Positions 1 to 6,268 of a stretch of DNA of 6,773 nt are shown here, piece after piece. The translations under genes were made by a program, and so were the position numbers. Under the pieces are notes generated by a model that saw only the letters and a program-made list of their open reading frames with translations, was not told the origin of the DNA and searched no databases. The stretch is from Phycisphaerales bacterium (GTDB lineage Bacteria; Planctomycetota; Phycisphaerae; Tepidisphaerales; Tepidisphaeraceae), in NCBI GenBank assembly GCA_003153655.1, contig PMAK01000062.1, forward strand, positions 383 through 7,155, written 5' to 3'. The stretch's first letter is position 1. Each line of letters opens with the position of its first letter.

Positions 1-1
1 G

Positions 2-2827
2 TCCGCTTCTTCAACCGTACAATTATCACTCTTCTCCGAGGCAGCAACACCTGCGGCCGTCTCAGGATCGACCACGGGGCTTTCCCCAGCGATGATTGAA
101 CAGGCATACGATCTCAAAAATATTGTCTTCACAACAGGTGGACAATCCGTCAGCGCAAACGGCGCCGGCGAAACCATCGCCATCGTCGACGCCTTCGCCG
201 ATCCAAACATCTCCAGCGATCTCCAAACATTCGACGCCAACTTCGGCATCAGCAACAACAGCGCTTCAGGCCAATTTGCCCTCACCATCGCAACCCCCGA
301 AGGCGCCGTCAGCACCAATTCCGGCTGGGCCCTCGAAGAATCACTCGATGTCGAATGGGCCCACGCAATCGCACCAGGAGCAAACATTTTGCTTGTCGAG
401 GCTCCATCTGCCTCCGTCGCGGCGTTGGCCAGCGCCGTCACCTGGGCCGCCTCGCAGACCGGCGTTGTAGCCGTCTCCATGAGCTGGGGCGATTCTCCCG
501 AGTTCGCCGGCGAAACCGCCGACGATACAGATTTCACCACTCCCGCTTCCCACCCCGGCGTGACATTTGTCGCCGCCGCCGGAGACGATGCCACCCCAAA
601 CTATCCCTCCACCTCACCCAATGTCCTCGCCGTCGGCGGAACAACCCTCACCGTCGACAGCTCCGGCAACTGGATCAGCGAATCTCCCTGGGTCGACGGC
701 GGCGGTGGAACCAGCCCCTTCGAGGGAACCACCAAACCCGAAGTCTCCTACGACGCCAACCCCAGCACCGGATTTCTAGTCTATGATTCAGTTCGCGACC
801 AGGGAAAATCGGGTTGGCAAGTAATAGGTGGCACCAGCGATGGCACCCCGCAATGGGCCGCCATCATCGCCCTCGTCGATCAGGGCCGTTCGCTCATCGG
901 CTTGGGATCACTCGACGGCCCCACGCAAACCATCCCCGAAATCAAGAGTTTGCCATCAAGCGATTTTAATGTCATCACCGGCACCGGCCTGACCGGCTTG
1001 GGCAGTCCCATCGGCGAGAATGTCATCTCCGCCCTGGTCGGCGGCAATATTACTTCGGTCCACGACATCGCCTCCCAGTTGGTATTCAGCCAGCAGCCCA
1101 CAAACCGCACCGCCGGCGCCGATTTCTCGCCCGCGATCACCGTTTTTCTCGAGGACGCCGATGGCAGCGTCGTCACCTCCGACGATTCCAACGTAACCCT
1201 TTCCGTCGCCGGCGGACCTGGAACTCTCACCGGAACTGCCACCGTTTCCGCCGTCGATGGCGTAGCGACCTTCAGCAACCTCGCGCTCGATATCGCCGGC
1301 GCCTATACGCTCCAGGCCACCGATGGCAGTCTTACCAGCGCAACCTCCAACAGCATCACCGTCTCTCCCGCGGCAGCATCGCAACTCGTCCTGGTTCAGC
1401 AGCCCACCACCGTCACCGCCGGCATCGCCATTGCCCCGCCGGTTACCGTCGATGTGGAAGACCCATTCGGAAACTTGGTGACAACAAACACGTCGAGCGT
1501 GGCCCTCGCCGTCAATACCGGCCCCGCCTCGCTGAACGGCACAACCTCTGTCGCCGCGATCGGCGGCGTAGCCACCTTCGGCAATTTGTCCCTCGACACC
1601 GCCGGCACATACACACTAAAGGCCACCGATGGCAGCCTCGCCTCGGCTACTTCAAATAATTTCACCGTAAACTCCGCCGCCACCACGACAGCGCTGGCCA
1701 CATCATCAAACCCCATCACGGCCGGCCAGGTCATCGCATTCACCGCCACCGTCACCGCCGCCGGCGGTTCACCCACCGGGACCGTCACCTTCATGGACGG
1801 CTCCATTCCGTTGGGCACCGCCGTCATCAATTCCACCACGCATCAAGCCGTCGCCTTCACCGAATCATTGCCCACGGGCTCGAATAGCATCACGGCGGCG
1901 TATAACGGGTCCGGCGAATTCGCAACCAGTTCTGCCTCCCTCAATGAAACCGTTAATCCTGACCCCCCCACCACAACAACCCTGGCCACATCATCCGGCG
2001 CAATCTTGGCTGGCCAGGTCGTTGCATTCACCGCCACCGTCACCGCTGCCACCGGTTCACCCACCGGAACCGTAACCTTCATGGACGATTCAACCCTGAT
2101 TGGCACGGTGGCACTCAACTCCAGCACGCACCAGGCCGTCGCCTTCACCCTCTCGTTGCCCATAGGGTTCAACGATATTACCGCGGCCTACAACGGCGCA
2201 GTCGGATTCGCGTCCAGTTCCACTGCAATCATCGAAACCGTTAACCCCGGCACTCCAACTACAACAGCCCTGGCCGCCTCATCAAACCCCATCACCGCGG
2301 GGCAAGTCGTTGCATTCATCGCAACAATCGCCGCCGATGGCGCTTCCCCCACCGGCACCGTCACCTTCATGGACGGCTCATTACCGATCGGCACTGCCGC
2401 CATCAATTCCATCACAAATCAAGCCATCGCCTTTACGGATTCTCTCCCCACCGGCTCGAACGCCATCACGGCGACGTACAACGGTGCCGACGGATTCGCA
2501 ACCAGTTCCGCTTCCCTGACTGAGACGGTCAACGCCGGCGTTCAAACTTCGATAGGGCTGGCCGCATCATCTAACCAAATTTTGGCCGGGCAGGTCGTTG
2601 CATTCACCGCCACGGTCACCGCCGTCAGTAGTTCCCCCATGGGAATCGTCACCTTTATGGATAATTCAGCCCTGATCGGGACGGTTGCCGTCAACTCCGG
2701 CACACATCAGGCCATCGCCTTCACCCTTTCGTTGCCGGTGGGATCCAACGACATCATGGCCACCTACGACGGCGCGGGCTTCGCCACCAGTTCCACGTCC
2801 CTGACGGAAACCGTCAGCCCGGCCTAA
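2..2827 (+). CDS. Secreted sedolisin-family (S53) serine peptidase with six Ig-like modules, 5' partial
   Basis: The reading frame is open from the left edge, so the true start is outside the window. The ATG at 92 falls inside the conserved lead-in 'GLSPAMIEQAYDL' and is not a credible start. Residues are numbered from that Met. The S53 catalytic set is visible: Glu82 and Asp86 in 'LEESLDVEWAHA', the oxyanion-hole Asp165 in 'AAAGDD', and the nucleophile Ser249 in 'GGTSDGTPQWA'. Residues 1 to about 320 form the peptidase domain. Two Ig-like modules of 102 residues follow, then four of 96 residues that resemble bacterial Ig-like group 3 repeats. The protein is inferred to be an extracellular endopeptidase whose Ig modules act as spacer or binder. 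Oddities: the residue after the catalytic Ser is Asp rather than the usual small residue, the C-terminal calcium loop looks shortened, and the protein stops right after the last Ig module with no anchor. Family assignment is firm; substrate and activity are unknown. Confidence 0.9.
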   Translation, partial: SASSTVQLSLFSEAATPAAVSGSTTGLSPAMIEQAYDLKNIVFTTGGQSVSANGAGETIAIVDAFADPNISSDLQTFDANFGISNNSASGQFALTIATPEGAVSTNSGWALEESLDVEWAHAIAPGANILLVEAPSASVAALASAVTWAASQTGVVAVSMSWGDSPEFAGETADDTDFTTPASHPGVTFVAAAGDDATPNYPSTSPNVLAVGGTTLTVDSSGNWISESPWVDGGGGTSPFEGTTKPEVSYDANPSTGFLVYDSVRDQGKSGWQVIGGTSDGTPQWAAIIALVDQGRSLIGLGSLDGPTQTIPEIKSLPSSDFNVITGTGLTGLGSPIGENVISALVGGNITSVHDIASQLVFSQQPTNRTAGADFSPAITVFLEDADGSVVTSDDSNVTLSVAGGPGTLTGTATVSAVDGVATFSNLALDIAGAYTLQATDGSLTSATSNSITVSPAAASQLVLVQQPTTVTAGIAIAPPVTVDVEDPFGNLVTTNTSSVALAVNTGPASLNGTTSVAAIGGVATFGNLSLDTAGTYTLKATDGSLASATSNNFTVNSAATTTALATSSNPITAGQVIAFTATVTAAGGSPTGTVTFMDGSIPLGTAVINSTTHQAVAFTESLPTGSNSITAAYNGSGEFATSSASLNETVNPDPPTTTTLATSSGAILAGQVVAFTATVTAATGSPTGTVTFMDDSTLIGTVALNSSTHQAVAFTLSLPIGFNDITAAYNGAVGFASSSTAIIETVNPGTPTTTALAASSNPITAGQVVAFIATIAADGASPTGTVTFMDGSLPIGTAAINSITNQAIAFTDSLPTGSNAITATYNGADGFATSSASLTETVNAGVQTSIGLAASSNQILAGQVVAFTATVTAVSSSPMGIVTFMDNSALIGTVAVNSGTHQAIAFTLSLPVGSNDIMATYDGAGFATSSTSLTETVSPA
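1070..1681 (+). repeat. Two tandem 306-bp Ig-like modules within the S53 gene
   Basis: Two copies of exactly 306 bp (102 codons) lie head to tail at 1070-1375 and 1376-1681. Each opens with 'ASQLV' followed by 'QQPT', and shares a central 'GGVATF' or 'DGVATF' block and a terminal 'YTL.ATDGSL.SATSN' block. They encode beta-sandwich repeats of the bacterial Ig-like or filamin-like type often found as stalks on secreted enzymes. The equal length of the copies points to unequal recombination or duplication as their origin. Confidence 0.8.
1682..2824 (+). repeat. Four tandem 288-bp Ig-like (Big_3-type) modules within the S53 gene
   Basis: Modules start at 1682, 1970, 2258 and 2546, an exact 288-bp (96-codon) period. 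The last copy is slightly shorter because one codon is missing near 'YDGAGFATSS' and the gene ends there. Shared blocks are 'AGQV.AF.AT', 'VTFMD', 'AFT.SLP.G.N' and 'ATSS.SL.ETV'. Modules 1 and 3 resemble each other ('DGS.P.GTA.INS', 'LPTGSN.IT'), as do modules 2 and 4 ('ILAGQVVAFTATVTA', 'LIGTVA.NS', 'FTLSLP'). This ABAB order suggests that a two-module unit of 576 bp was duplicated. Confidence 0.85.
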
Positions 2828-2849
2828 TCGCCGCGCGACAGTTTCCGTC
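2801..2849. terminator. Nested inverted repeats at the S53 3' end; possible convergent terminator
   Basis: A perfect 7-bp inverted repeat, CTGACGG-AAA-CCGTCAG (2801-2817), sits in the last codons of the peptidase gene. Part of it also forms a perfect 9-bp inverted repeat, GACGGAAAC (2803-2811) with GTTTCCGTC (2841-2849), which spans the stop codon. A short CGGC/GCCG stem (2820-2833) lies in the loop. The convergent gene ends at 2861, so a structure here could serve both transcripts. There is no T-tract on either strand, so an intrinsic terminator is only a possibility. Confidence 0.3.
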
Positions 2850-2860
2850 TTCCCTACGAT

Positions 2861-3907
2861 TCAAACCTTCTGCTTCGCATCCGTCTTCAAATCCAGCACC
2901 GCCGAATTCATACAATAGCGCTTTCCGGTCGGCCGGGGACCATCGTCAAAGACATGCCCAAGATGTGATTGGCATCGCGAGCATAGCGCTTCCGTCCGAA
3001 CCATGCCGTGCGTGCTATCCCGCTTTTCGATCACCGCATCCTTATTGATCGGCGACCAAAAGCTCGGCCAGCCAGTCCCGGATTCAAACTTCGTCCGCGC
3101 ATCAAATAAATCCTGCCCACAGACCGCGCACCGGTAAATCCCGGGACGATGCTCATCCCAATATTTCCCGGTAAACGCGCGTTCCGTCCCCGCGTGCCGT
3201 GCGATCGCATACTGCTCCGGCGTCAGCCGCCTGCGAAGCTCCTCATCACTCACCTGCCAATGACTCACACCGCAAGCCGCATTCGGATCATCCGGCGCAC
3301 ATCTCGCCTCGCTCGAGAGAAGGGGGTCAGGTTCACTTACAATAAGGGGGTCAGGTTCACTTTTGGAGAGATGATGGCTGCGTGTGGCGGCGGCTTCAGC
3401 CGCAAGTTTCGTATGCACTTCCGCCACCCCAACATGGCACGATTCCGCGCTCCCCTGCTTCTCAAAATACTGCTGGTGATAATCCTCCCCCGGATAAAAC
3501 TCACCCGCCGGCTCGATCTGCGTCACGATCTTGCGTCGAAATACCTTGGACGCATCCACCTCGGCCACCGACGCACGCGCCAGCCGTTCCTGCTCCGCAT
3601 CATGCGTAAAAATAGCGGAGCGATACTGCGACCCCACATCCGGCCCCTGCCGGTCCACCGTCGTCGGATCATGCAAACTCCAGAACGCATCCAGCAATTC
3701 CGGATAGCTCACCTTCGCAGGATCGTACGTCACCACCACCGCCTCGGCATGCCCCGTGCGCCCGGAACACACCTGCTTATACGTCGCCCCGGCAAGATGC
3801 CCGCCCGTATAGCCCACCTGCGTCGCAATAACGCCCGGCATCTTTTGGAACATCGCCTCAACACCCCAGAAGCATCCCGCGGCAAATGTCGCCCGCTCGG
3901 TTTTCAT
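2861..3907 (-). CDS. msrAB: Bifunctional peptide-methionine sulfoxide reductase MsrA-MsrB fusion
   Basis: The enzyme reduces both methionine-S-sulfoxide (MsrA) and methionine-R-sulfoxide (MsrB) in oxidised proteins. The MsrA domain (residues 3 to about 160) has the 'GCFWG' motif with catalytic Cys12 and a candidate resolving Cys157 in 'SCHV'. The MsrB domain (about 219-340) has the zinc pairs Cys260/Cys263 ('CAVC') and Cys309/Cys312 ('CSRC'), the 'GTGWPSFW' and '[10 protein letters not shown]' blocks, and catalytic Cys332 in 'RYCMNS'. The MsrA-MsrB order is the common fusion order. The start at 3907 ('[15 protein letters not shown]') is chosen because GGAA lies 6 nt upstream and this is the usual MsrA N-terminus; ATGs at 3919 and 3958 are alternatives. 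No signal peptide is visible, so a cytoplasmic enzyme is likely. The linker (about 161-218) is odd: residues 183-197 repeat 'SEPDPL' with an 8-residue period, encoded by a tandem DNA repeat. The gene converges on the peptidase gene and diverges from the barrel operon. Confidence 0.95.
   Translation of the reverse strand: MKTERATFAAGCFWGVEAMFQKMPGVIATQVGYTGGHLAGATYKQVCSGRTGHAEAVVVTYDPAKVSYPELLDAFWSLHDPTTVDRQGPDVGSQYRSAIFTHDAEQERLARASVAEVDASKVFRRKIVTQIEPAGEFYPGEDYHQQYFEKQGSAESCHVGVAEVHTKLAAEAAATRSHHLSKSEPDPLIVSEPDPLLSSEARCAPDDPNAACGVSHWQVSDEELRRRLTPEQYAIARHAGTERAFTGKYWDEHRPGIYRCAVCGQDLFDARTKFESGTGWPSFWSPINKDAVIEKRDSTHGMVRTEALCSRCQSHLGHVFDDGPRPTGKRYCMNSAVLDLKTDAKQKV
3320..3362. repeat. In-frame tandem 19-bp repeat (24-bp period) in the msrAB linker
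   Basis: AAGGGGGTCAGGTTCACTT occurs twice without mismatch, at 3320-3338 and 3344-3362, separated by 'ACAAT'. The 24-bp period is eight codons, so on the minus strand it encodes 'SEPDPLIV' followed by 'SEPDPLL'. The motif is unrelated to Msr sequences. From memory, GGGGTCAG-type motifs are dispersed in many bacterial genomes, sometimes near REP-associated (Y1) transposases; that link is not verifiable here. The likeliest reading is a dispersed repeat that entered the linker without breaking the frame. Confidence 0.75.
3390..3403. repeat. Short palindrome GCGGCT-TC-AGCCGC in the msrAB linker
   Basis: A perfect 6-bp inverted repeat with a 2-nt centre (effectively a 5-bp stem with a TTCA tetraloop) lies 27 bp from the tandem repeat. 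On the minus strand it encodes part of an Ala-rich stretch, 'KLAAEAAAT'. Its closeness to the tandem repeat and its REP-like form suggest that both belong to one inserted element, but an Ala-rich linker in GC-rich DNA could give such a palindrome by chance. Confidence 0.4.
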
Positions 3908-3913
3908 ATTGTT

Positions 3914-3917
3914 TTCC
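3914..3917 (-). promoter_or_regulatory. Ribosome binding site deciding the msrAB start
   Basis: On the minus strand, GGAA lies 6 nt before the ATG at 3907. Neither upstream ATG (3919, 3958) has a purine-rich match at suitable distance, so this site favours 3907, where the protein starts in the usual MsrA position. Confidence 0.45.
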
Positions 3918-3924
3918 ATAGTTG

Positions 3925-3930
3925 AGTATA
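3925..3930 (-). promoter_or_regulatory. Candidate -10 element of the msrAB promoter
   Basis: On the minus strand, TATACT matches the sigma-70-type -10 consensus at 5 of 6 positions. No good -35 box lies 16-18 nt upstream. Transcription would begin near 3918, close to the ATG at 3919, giving either a leaderless message or an approximately 11-nt leader before the preferred ATG at 3907. A 5-bp inverted repeat, AGTAT/ATACT, overlaps it. Confidence 0.3.
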
Positions 3931-4093
3931 GGCGGAATACTATCACTCCCGTCGGCAAAAGGCCTGCCGCAATTGTGCCGGGCCAGGATGGATATCGCCA
4001 TTGATTCTCCTCTTCATTTTTCCTTTCTCTCTTCCTGCTTCAGACAGCAATGGCCCAGTCAAATTTGGCAGATAAGTAACACATGAAAAAGTT

Positions 4094-4107
4094 GCACAAA
4101 ATTGTGC
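4094..4107. promoter_or_regulatory. 14-bp palindrome, possible operator
   Basis: GCACAA-AA-TTGTGC is a perfect inverted repeat with 6-bp arms, about 105 bp upstream of the barrel gene start. Its right half (AATTGTGC) recurs at 3971-3978. Size and symmetry suit a dimeric regulator's site in a divergent promoter region. No regulator is identified, and chance remains possible. Confidence 0.3.
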
Positions 4108-4198
4108 GTCCAGTTAACTTCCCGGCCACTTACCCCCACTCCAATCGCGGGCTTGGAGCTGAAGGCGGAGATAGAGTCACTTTTTGCCCCGCCCATCT

Positions 4199-4205
4199 GG
4201 AAGGA
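4199..4205 (+). promoter_or_regulatory. Ribosome binding site deciding the barrel gene start
   Basis: GGAAGGA lies 7 nt before the ATG at 4213. The frame is open back to a TTG at 4102, but only the 4213 start follows a ribosome binding site and puts a signal peptide at the N-terminus. Confidence 0.7.
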
Positions 4206-4212
4206 ACTGTTC

Positions 4213-5682
4213 ATGCGGCCAATTTGGGCAGGGGGCGTTTTAGCGGCATTGGCACTATTGGGCAGCGTTGCGTCCGCTCAGAGCAACAACGTGGCACGCC
4301 TCGCCCAGCAGCAAAATCAGATTCAGCAATTGCAGCAATTTGAGACCGACACGCGCCTTCTCGCCAATCCAGACATCCCACCCGATCAACGCGCCCTCAT
4401 CGATTTCGGCGGTTATTTCTCCCCTCAGTATTACTCCATCGACGATTCCAACCACGATAACCACGGATTGCGCGAATACGATCTCGTCGGCTATCTCCAC
4501 ATGAATTTTGACGGCGCTAATGAGATCTTCATCCTCGGACGCCTTCAATACAATGATTTCAACAGCGGCGACAGCTTCGACGGATTCGGCAGCCGCCTCA
4601 TCGACCCCAACGGCACCTTCGATCGCGCCTTCTATAAGTTCGACCTGCAACAATACGAAGCCGCCTACAACGGCAAACAGATCAGCGAGGATATTTCAAT
4701 CGAAGGAGGCCAGGATCTGGTCTATTGGGCCAACGGCCTGGCGATGGCCCAAGTTCTCGATGGCATTATGCCGACCGTCAGCTTCGGCCAGGCCACCATC
4801 ACTGGCGTCGCCGGCGTAACCCCGACGCGCACAGTCGACTTCGAGCCGGACCGTCCCGACTTTGATTTCAATACCCGCCGCGGATTCTTCGGCGCTATGC
4901 TCAGCGTCGCCCTCGGGCAGCAGCATCCATACATCTACGGCCTGATCCAACGCGATTACAACGATCGCAACTTGTCCATCATCGGTCCCATCACCACCAA
5001 CTACAGCTATAACAGCGACTACTTTGGCGTCGGCTCCACGGGCCAGATTTCGGATCACCTGAAATACGGCATCGAAGCAACAATCGAAGGCGGCAACGAC
5101 CTCTCGACCAGCTCCCAGGTACAGGGCTTTACTCTCGTTCCCGTCCCCCAGACGCGCGACGCCATCTACGCGTTTGCAGCCGACGGAAAGATCGATTACG
5201 TGCCTCAGGATATCCATAACAGTCGCGTCACCATCGAAGGCATCGTCTCCAGTGGTGATCAGGATCGAGGGCTCACCAACACCACTTTCAACGGCAATGC
5301 CCCCGGCACTTCCGATCGAGCCTTCAACGGATTCGGCCTCCTCAGCACGGGTCTCGCATTCGGCGCAGCGGTCTCCAATCTGATGGTTCTCCGCGTCGGC
5401 CCCTCCACCTTCCCCTTTCCCGAGAGCGACACATTCCGCCGCCTTCAGGTCGGAACAGATCTCTACATTTTTGGAAAACAAAATTCCGCGGCTCCGATTG
5501 ACGAGCCGACCAACCCAGGCGTGCGCTATCTCGGCTGGGAGCCTGACCTTTACGTCAACTGGGAAATCACCAGCGACATCACCTTGACAGCCCGTTACGG
5601 CGCATTTTTCGCAAATGCGGCAGCATTTCAGGACGCCCGTCCCCGACAATTCCTGTATACTGGAGCGACCTTTGCTTTCTAA
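4213..5682 (+). CDS. Outer-membrane beta-barrel protein, alginate-export-like
   Basis: The 489-residue product starts with a clear signal peptide ('MRPIWAGG', a hydrophobic core, then 'SVASAQ'), with cleavage likely after Ala22. A Gln-rich, possibly coiled-coil segment follows at about 27-46. The remainder alternates aromatic and polar residues as in transmembrane beta-strands and ends in 'TGATFAF', a terminal Phe typical of substrates of the barrel-assembly machinery. The 'SIEGGQDLVYWANGLAMAQ' and 'VLDG' block (163-184) and the 'DGKIDYVPQDIHNSRV' and 'GIVSSGDQD' block (324-351) recall alginate-export/AlgE-like porins. The role is inferred to be a channel for a polysaccharide or other solute, but the substrate is unknown. 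It is the first of three close genes, 22 bp before the lipoprotein gene, so the operon promoter should lie in the upstream intergenic region. Barrel assignment is strong; the alginate-export label is tentative. Confidence 0.75.
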   Translation: MRPIWAGGVLAALALLGSVASAQSNNVARLAQQQNQIQQLQQFETDTRLLANPDIPPDQRALIDFGGYFSPQYYSIDDSNHDNHGLREYDLVGYLHMNFDGANEIFILGRLQYNDFNSGDSFDGFGSRLIDPNGTFDRAFYKFDLQQYEAAYNGKQISEDISIEGGQDLVYWANGLAMAQVLDGIMPTVSFGQATITGVAGVTPTRTVDFEPDRPDFDFNTRRGFFGAMLSVALGQQHPYIYGLIQRDYNDRNLSIIGPITTNYSYNSDYFGVGSTGQISDHLKYGIEATIEGGNDLSTSSQVQGFTLVPVPQTRDAIYAFAADGKIDYVPQDIHNSRVTIEGIVSSGDQDRGLTNTTFNGNAPGTSDRAFNGFGLLSTGLAFGAAVSNLMVLRVGPSTFPFPESDTFRRLQVGTDLYIFGKQNSAAPIDEPTNPGVRYLGWEPDLYVNWEITSDITLTARYGAFFANAAAFQDARPRQFLYTGATFAF

Positions 5683-5695
5683 AACGCCCCTTACC

Positions 5696-5702
5696 GGGAG
5701 AG
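5696..5702 (+). promoter_or_regulatory. Ribosome binding site supporting a TTG start
   Basis: GGGAGAG lies just upstream of the TTG at 5705 (GGAG ends 4 nt before it). The only in-frame ATG upstream, at 5615, is deep inside the barrel gene and would bury the signal peptide, so TTG is preferred. Confidence 0.55.
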
Positions 5703-5704
5703 CC

Positions 5705-6253
5705 TTGTCACGAATCCGCAAGCAAACCGTCGCGGCGATCGCCGCCGCATGCGCGCTCGCGATCCTCTCCGCAGGCTGTCAATCCGCTCGCGTGACTCAA
5801 TCGGTTGTGGCAAAATTCCCCGGCGAGGACACCAACGCCCAGCTTAGCTTCTGGCACGAACTCGCGGGCCATCATCTCACCAGCAATGATGACGCTTTCC
5901 ATGGCATACTGCTCGACATTGACGGACACGATAAATCCAAGGACTACGCCCAGCGCGTCGCCACGCTGAAGTCGCGCGGAATGCTCAAGTCCTCTTTCGA
6001 CGAACCGGCCGACACCGCAATCGAGCGCGGGGTCATGGCAACCATCGTCGTAAAAGTCCTCGATATCCGTGGTGGCTGGGCAATGCACGTTTTCGGCGAT
6101 ACACAGCGCTACGCCCTTCGTGAACTGGTCTACCGTGGAATCTTTCCACCCAGCAGCCCCCAACAGACGTTCAGCGGCGCTGAATTTGTCGGCGTCATCG
6201 GTAAAATCGACGACTCCCAGATATCGGTCGCGTCCAATGTTCCCACCCCGTGA
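5705..6253 (+). CDS. Uncharacterised lipoprotein with SLH-like pattern
   Basis: With the TTG start the product is 182 residues. It begins with 'MSRIRKQ', a hydrophobic Ala-rich segment and the lipobox 'LSAGC', so Cys25 is probably lipidated. The mature part is soluble. Residues 81-120 ('YAQRVATLKSRGML', 'FDEPADTAIERGVMA', 'VVKVL') and 136-168 ('YALRELVYRGIFPP', 'QTFSGAEFVGVIGKI') resemble two SLH-type helical units: a helix ending in 'L..RG', a turn with 'F..P', then a helix opening with 'RG' or 'GAE'. This pattern is a reading by eye, not a profile match. A structural or anchoring role beside the outer-membrane barrel is inferred from position, between the barrel gene (22 bp upstream) and the FecR gene (15 bp downstream). 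It belongs to no family that can be named with confidence. The ATG at 5615 is a less likely alternative start. Confidence 0.8.
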   Translation: MSRIRKQTVAAIAAACALAILSAGCQSARVTQSVVAKFPGEDTNAQLSFWHELAGHHLTSNDDAFHGILLDIDGHDKSKDYAQRVATLKSRGMLKSSFDEPADTAIERGVMATIVVKVLDIRGGWAMHVFGDTQRYALRELVYRGIFPPSSPQQTFSGAEFVGVIGKIDDSQISVASNVPTP

Positions 6254-6257
6254 AAAA

Positions 6258-6263
6258 GTGAGG
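6258..6263 (+). promoter_or_regulatory. Ribosome binding site of the FecR-domain gene
   Basis: GTGAGG lies 5 nt before the ATG at 6269, within the 15-bp gap after the lipoprotein stop. This supports translation from the same message. Confidence 0.6.
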
Positions 6264-6268
6264 TCCAT

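Larger units (their letters stand above)
3908..4212. other. Divergent intergenic region between msrAB and the barrel operon
   Basis: This 305-bp stretch carries the control regions of two divergent transcription units. It holds a nearly pure pyrimidine tract at about 4005-4040, a 14-bp palindrome at 4094-4107, the 8-mer AATTGTGC at both 3971-3978 and 4100-4107, and a good -10 hexamer for msrAB at 3925-3930. No RNA gene or riboswitch fold is recognised. Small open frames here (an ATG at 4083 plus, an ATG at 4001 minus) lack protein-like features and are not called. Confidence 0.6.

Noticed and set aside
92..94. ATG at 92 as the start of the S53 gene
   Set aside because: The frame is open to the window edge, and the preceding 'STTGLSPA' residues belong to the conserved entry of the catalytic domain. 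The start must lie upstream.
3320..3362. Tandem repeat as a CRISPR array
   Set aside because: There are only two units of 19 bp with a 5-bp spacing, lying inside a coding sequence, and no cas gene is nearby.
3149..3925. 258-codon plus-strand open frame opposite msrAB
   Set aside because: It is antisense to a firmly identified MsrA-MsrB gene. The product is Arg/Pro/His-rich with no domain, as expected of a shadow frame in GC-rich DNA.
4065..4120. Sigma-70 promoter for the barrel operon (TTGGCA at 4065 or TTGCAC at 4092 with TAACTT at 4115)
   Set aside because: Each candidate matches the consensus poorly in at least one box (about 3 of 6 for the TTGCAC/TAACTT pair), so neither can be called.
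4102..4212. N-terminal extension of the barrel protein from TTG at 4102
   Set aside because: It would bury the signal peptide behind 37 residues. The ATG at 4213 has GGAAGGA at 7 nt and gives a standard signal peptide.
4083..4343. 86-codon open frame starting ATG at 4083
   Set aside because: It has no ribosome binding site, overlaps the barrel gene's signal peptide region in another frame, and encodes no recognisable protein features.
4696..5721. 341-codon minus-strand open frame opposite the barrel gene
   Set aside because: It is antisense to a gene with a signal peptide, ribosome binding site and barrel features. The translated product shows only low-complexity Gly/Ala/Val/Asp runs.
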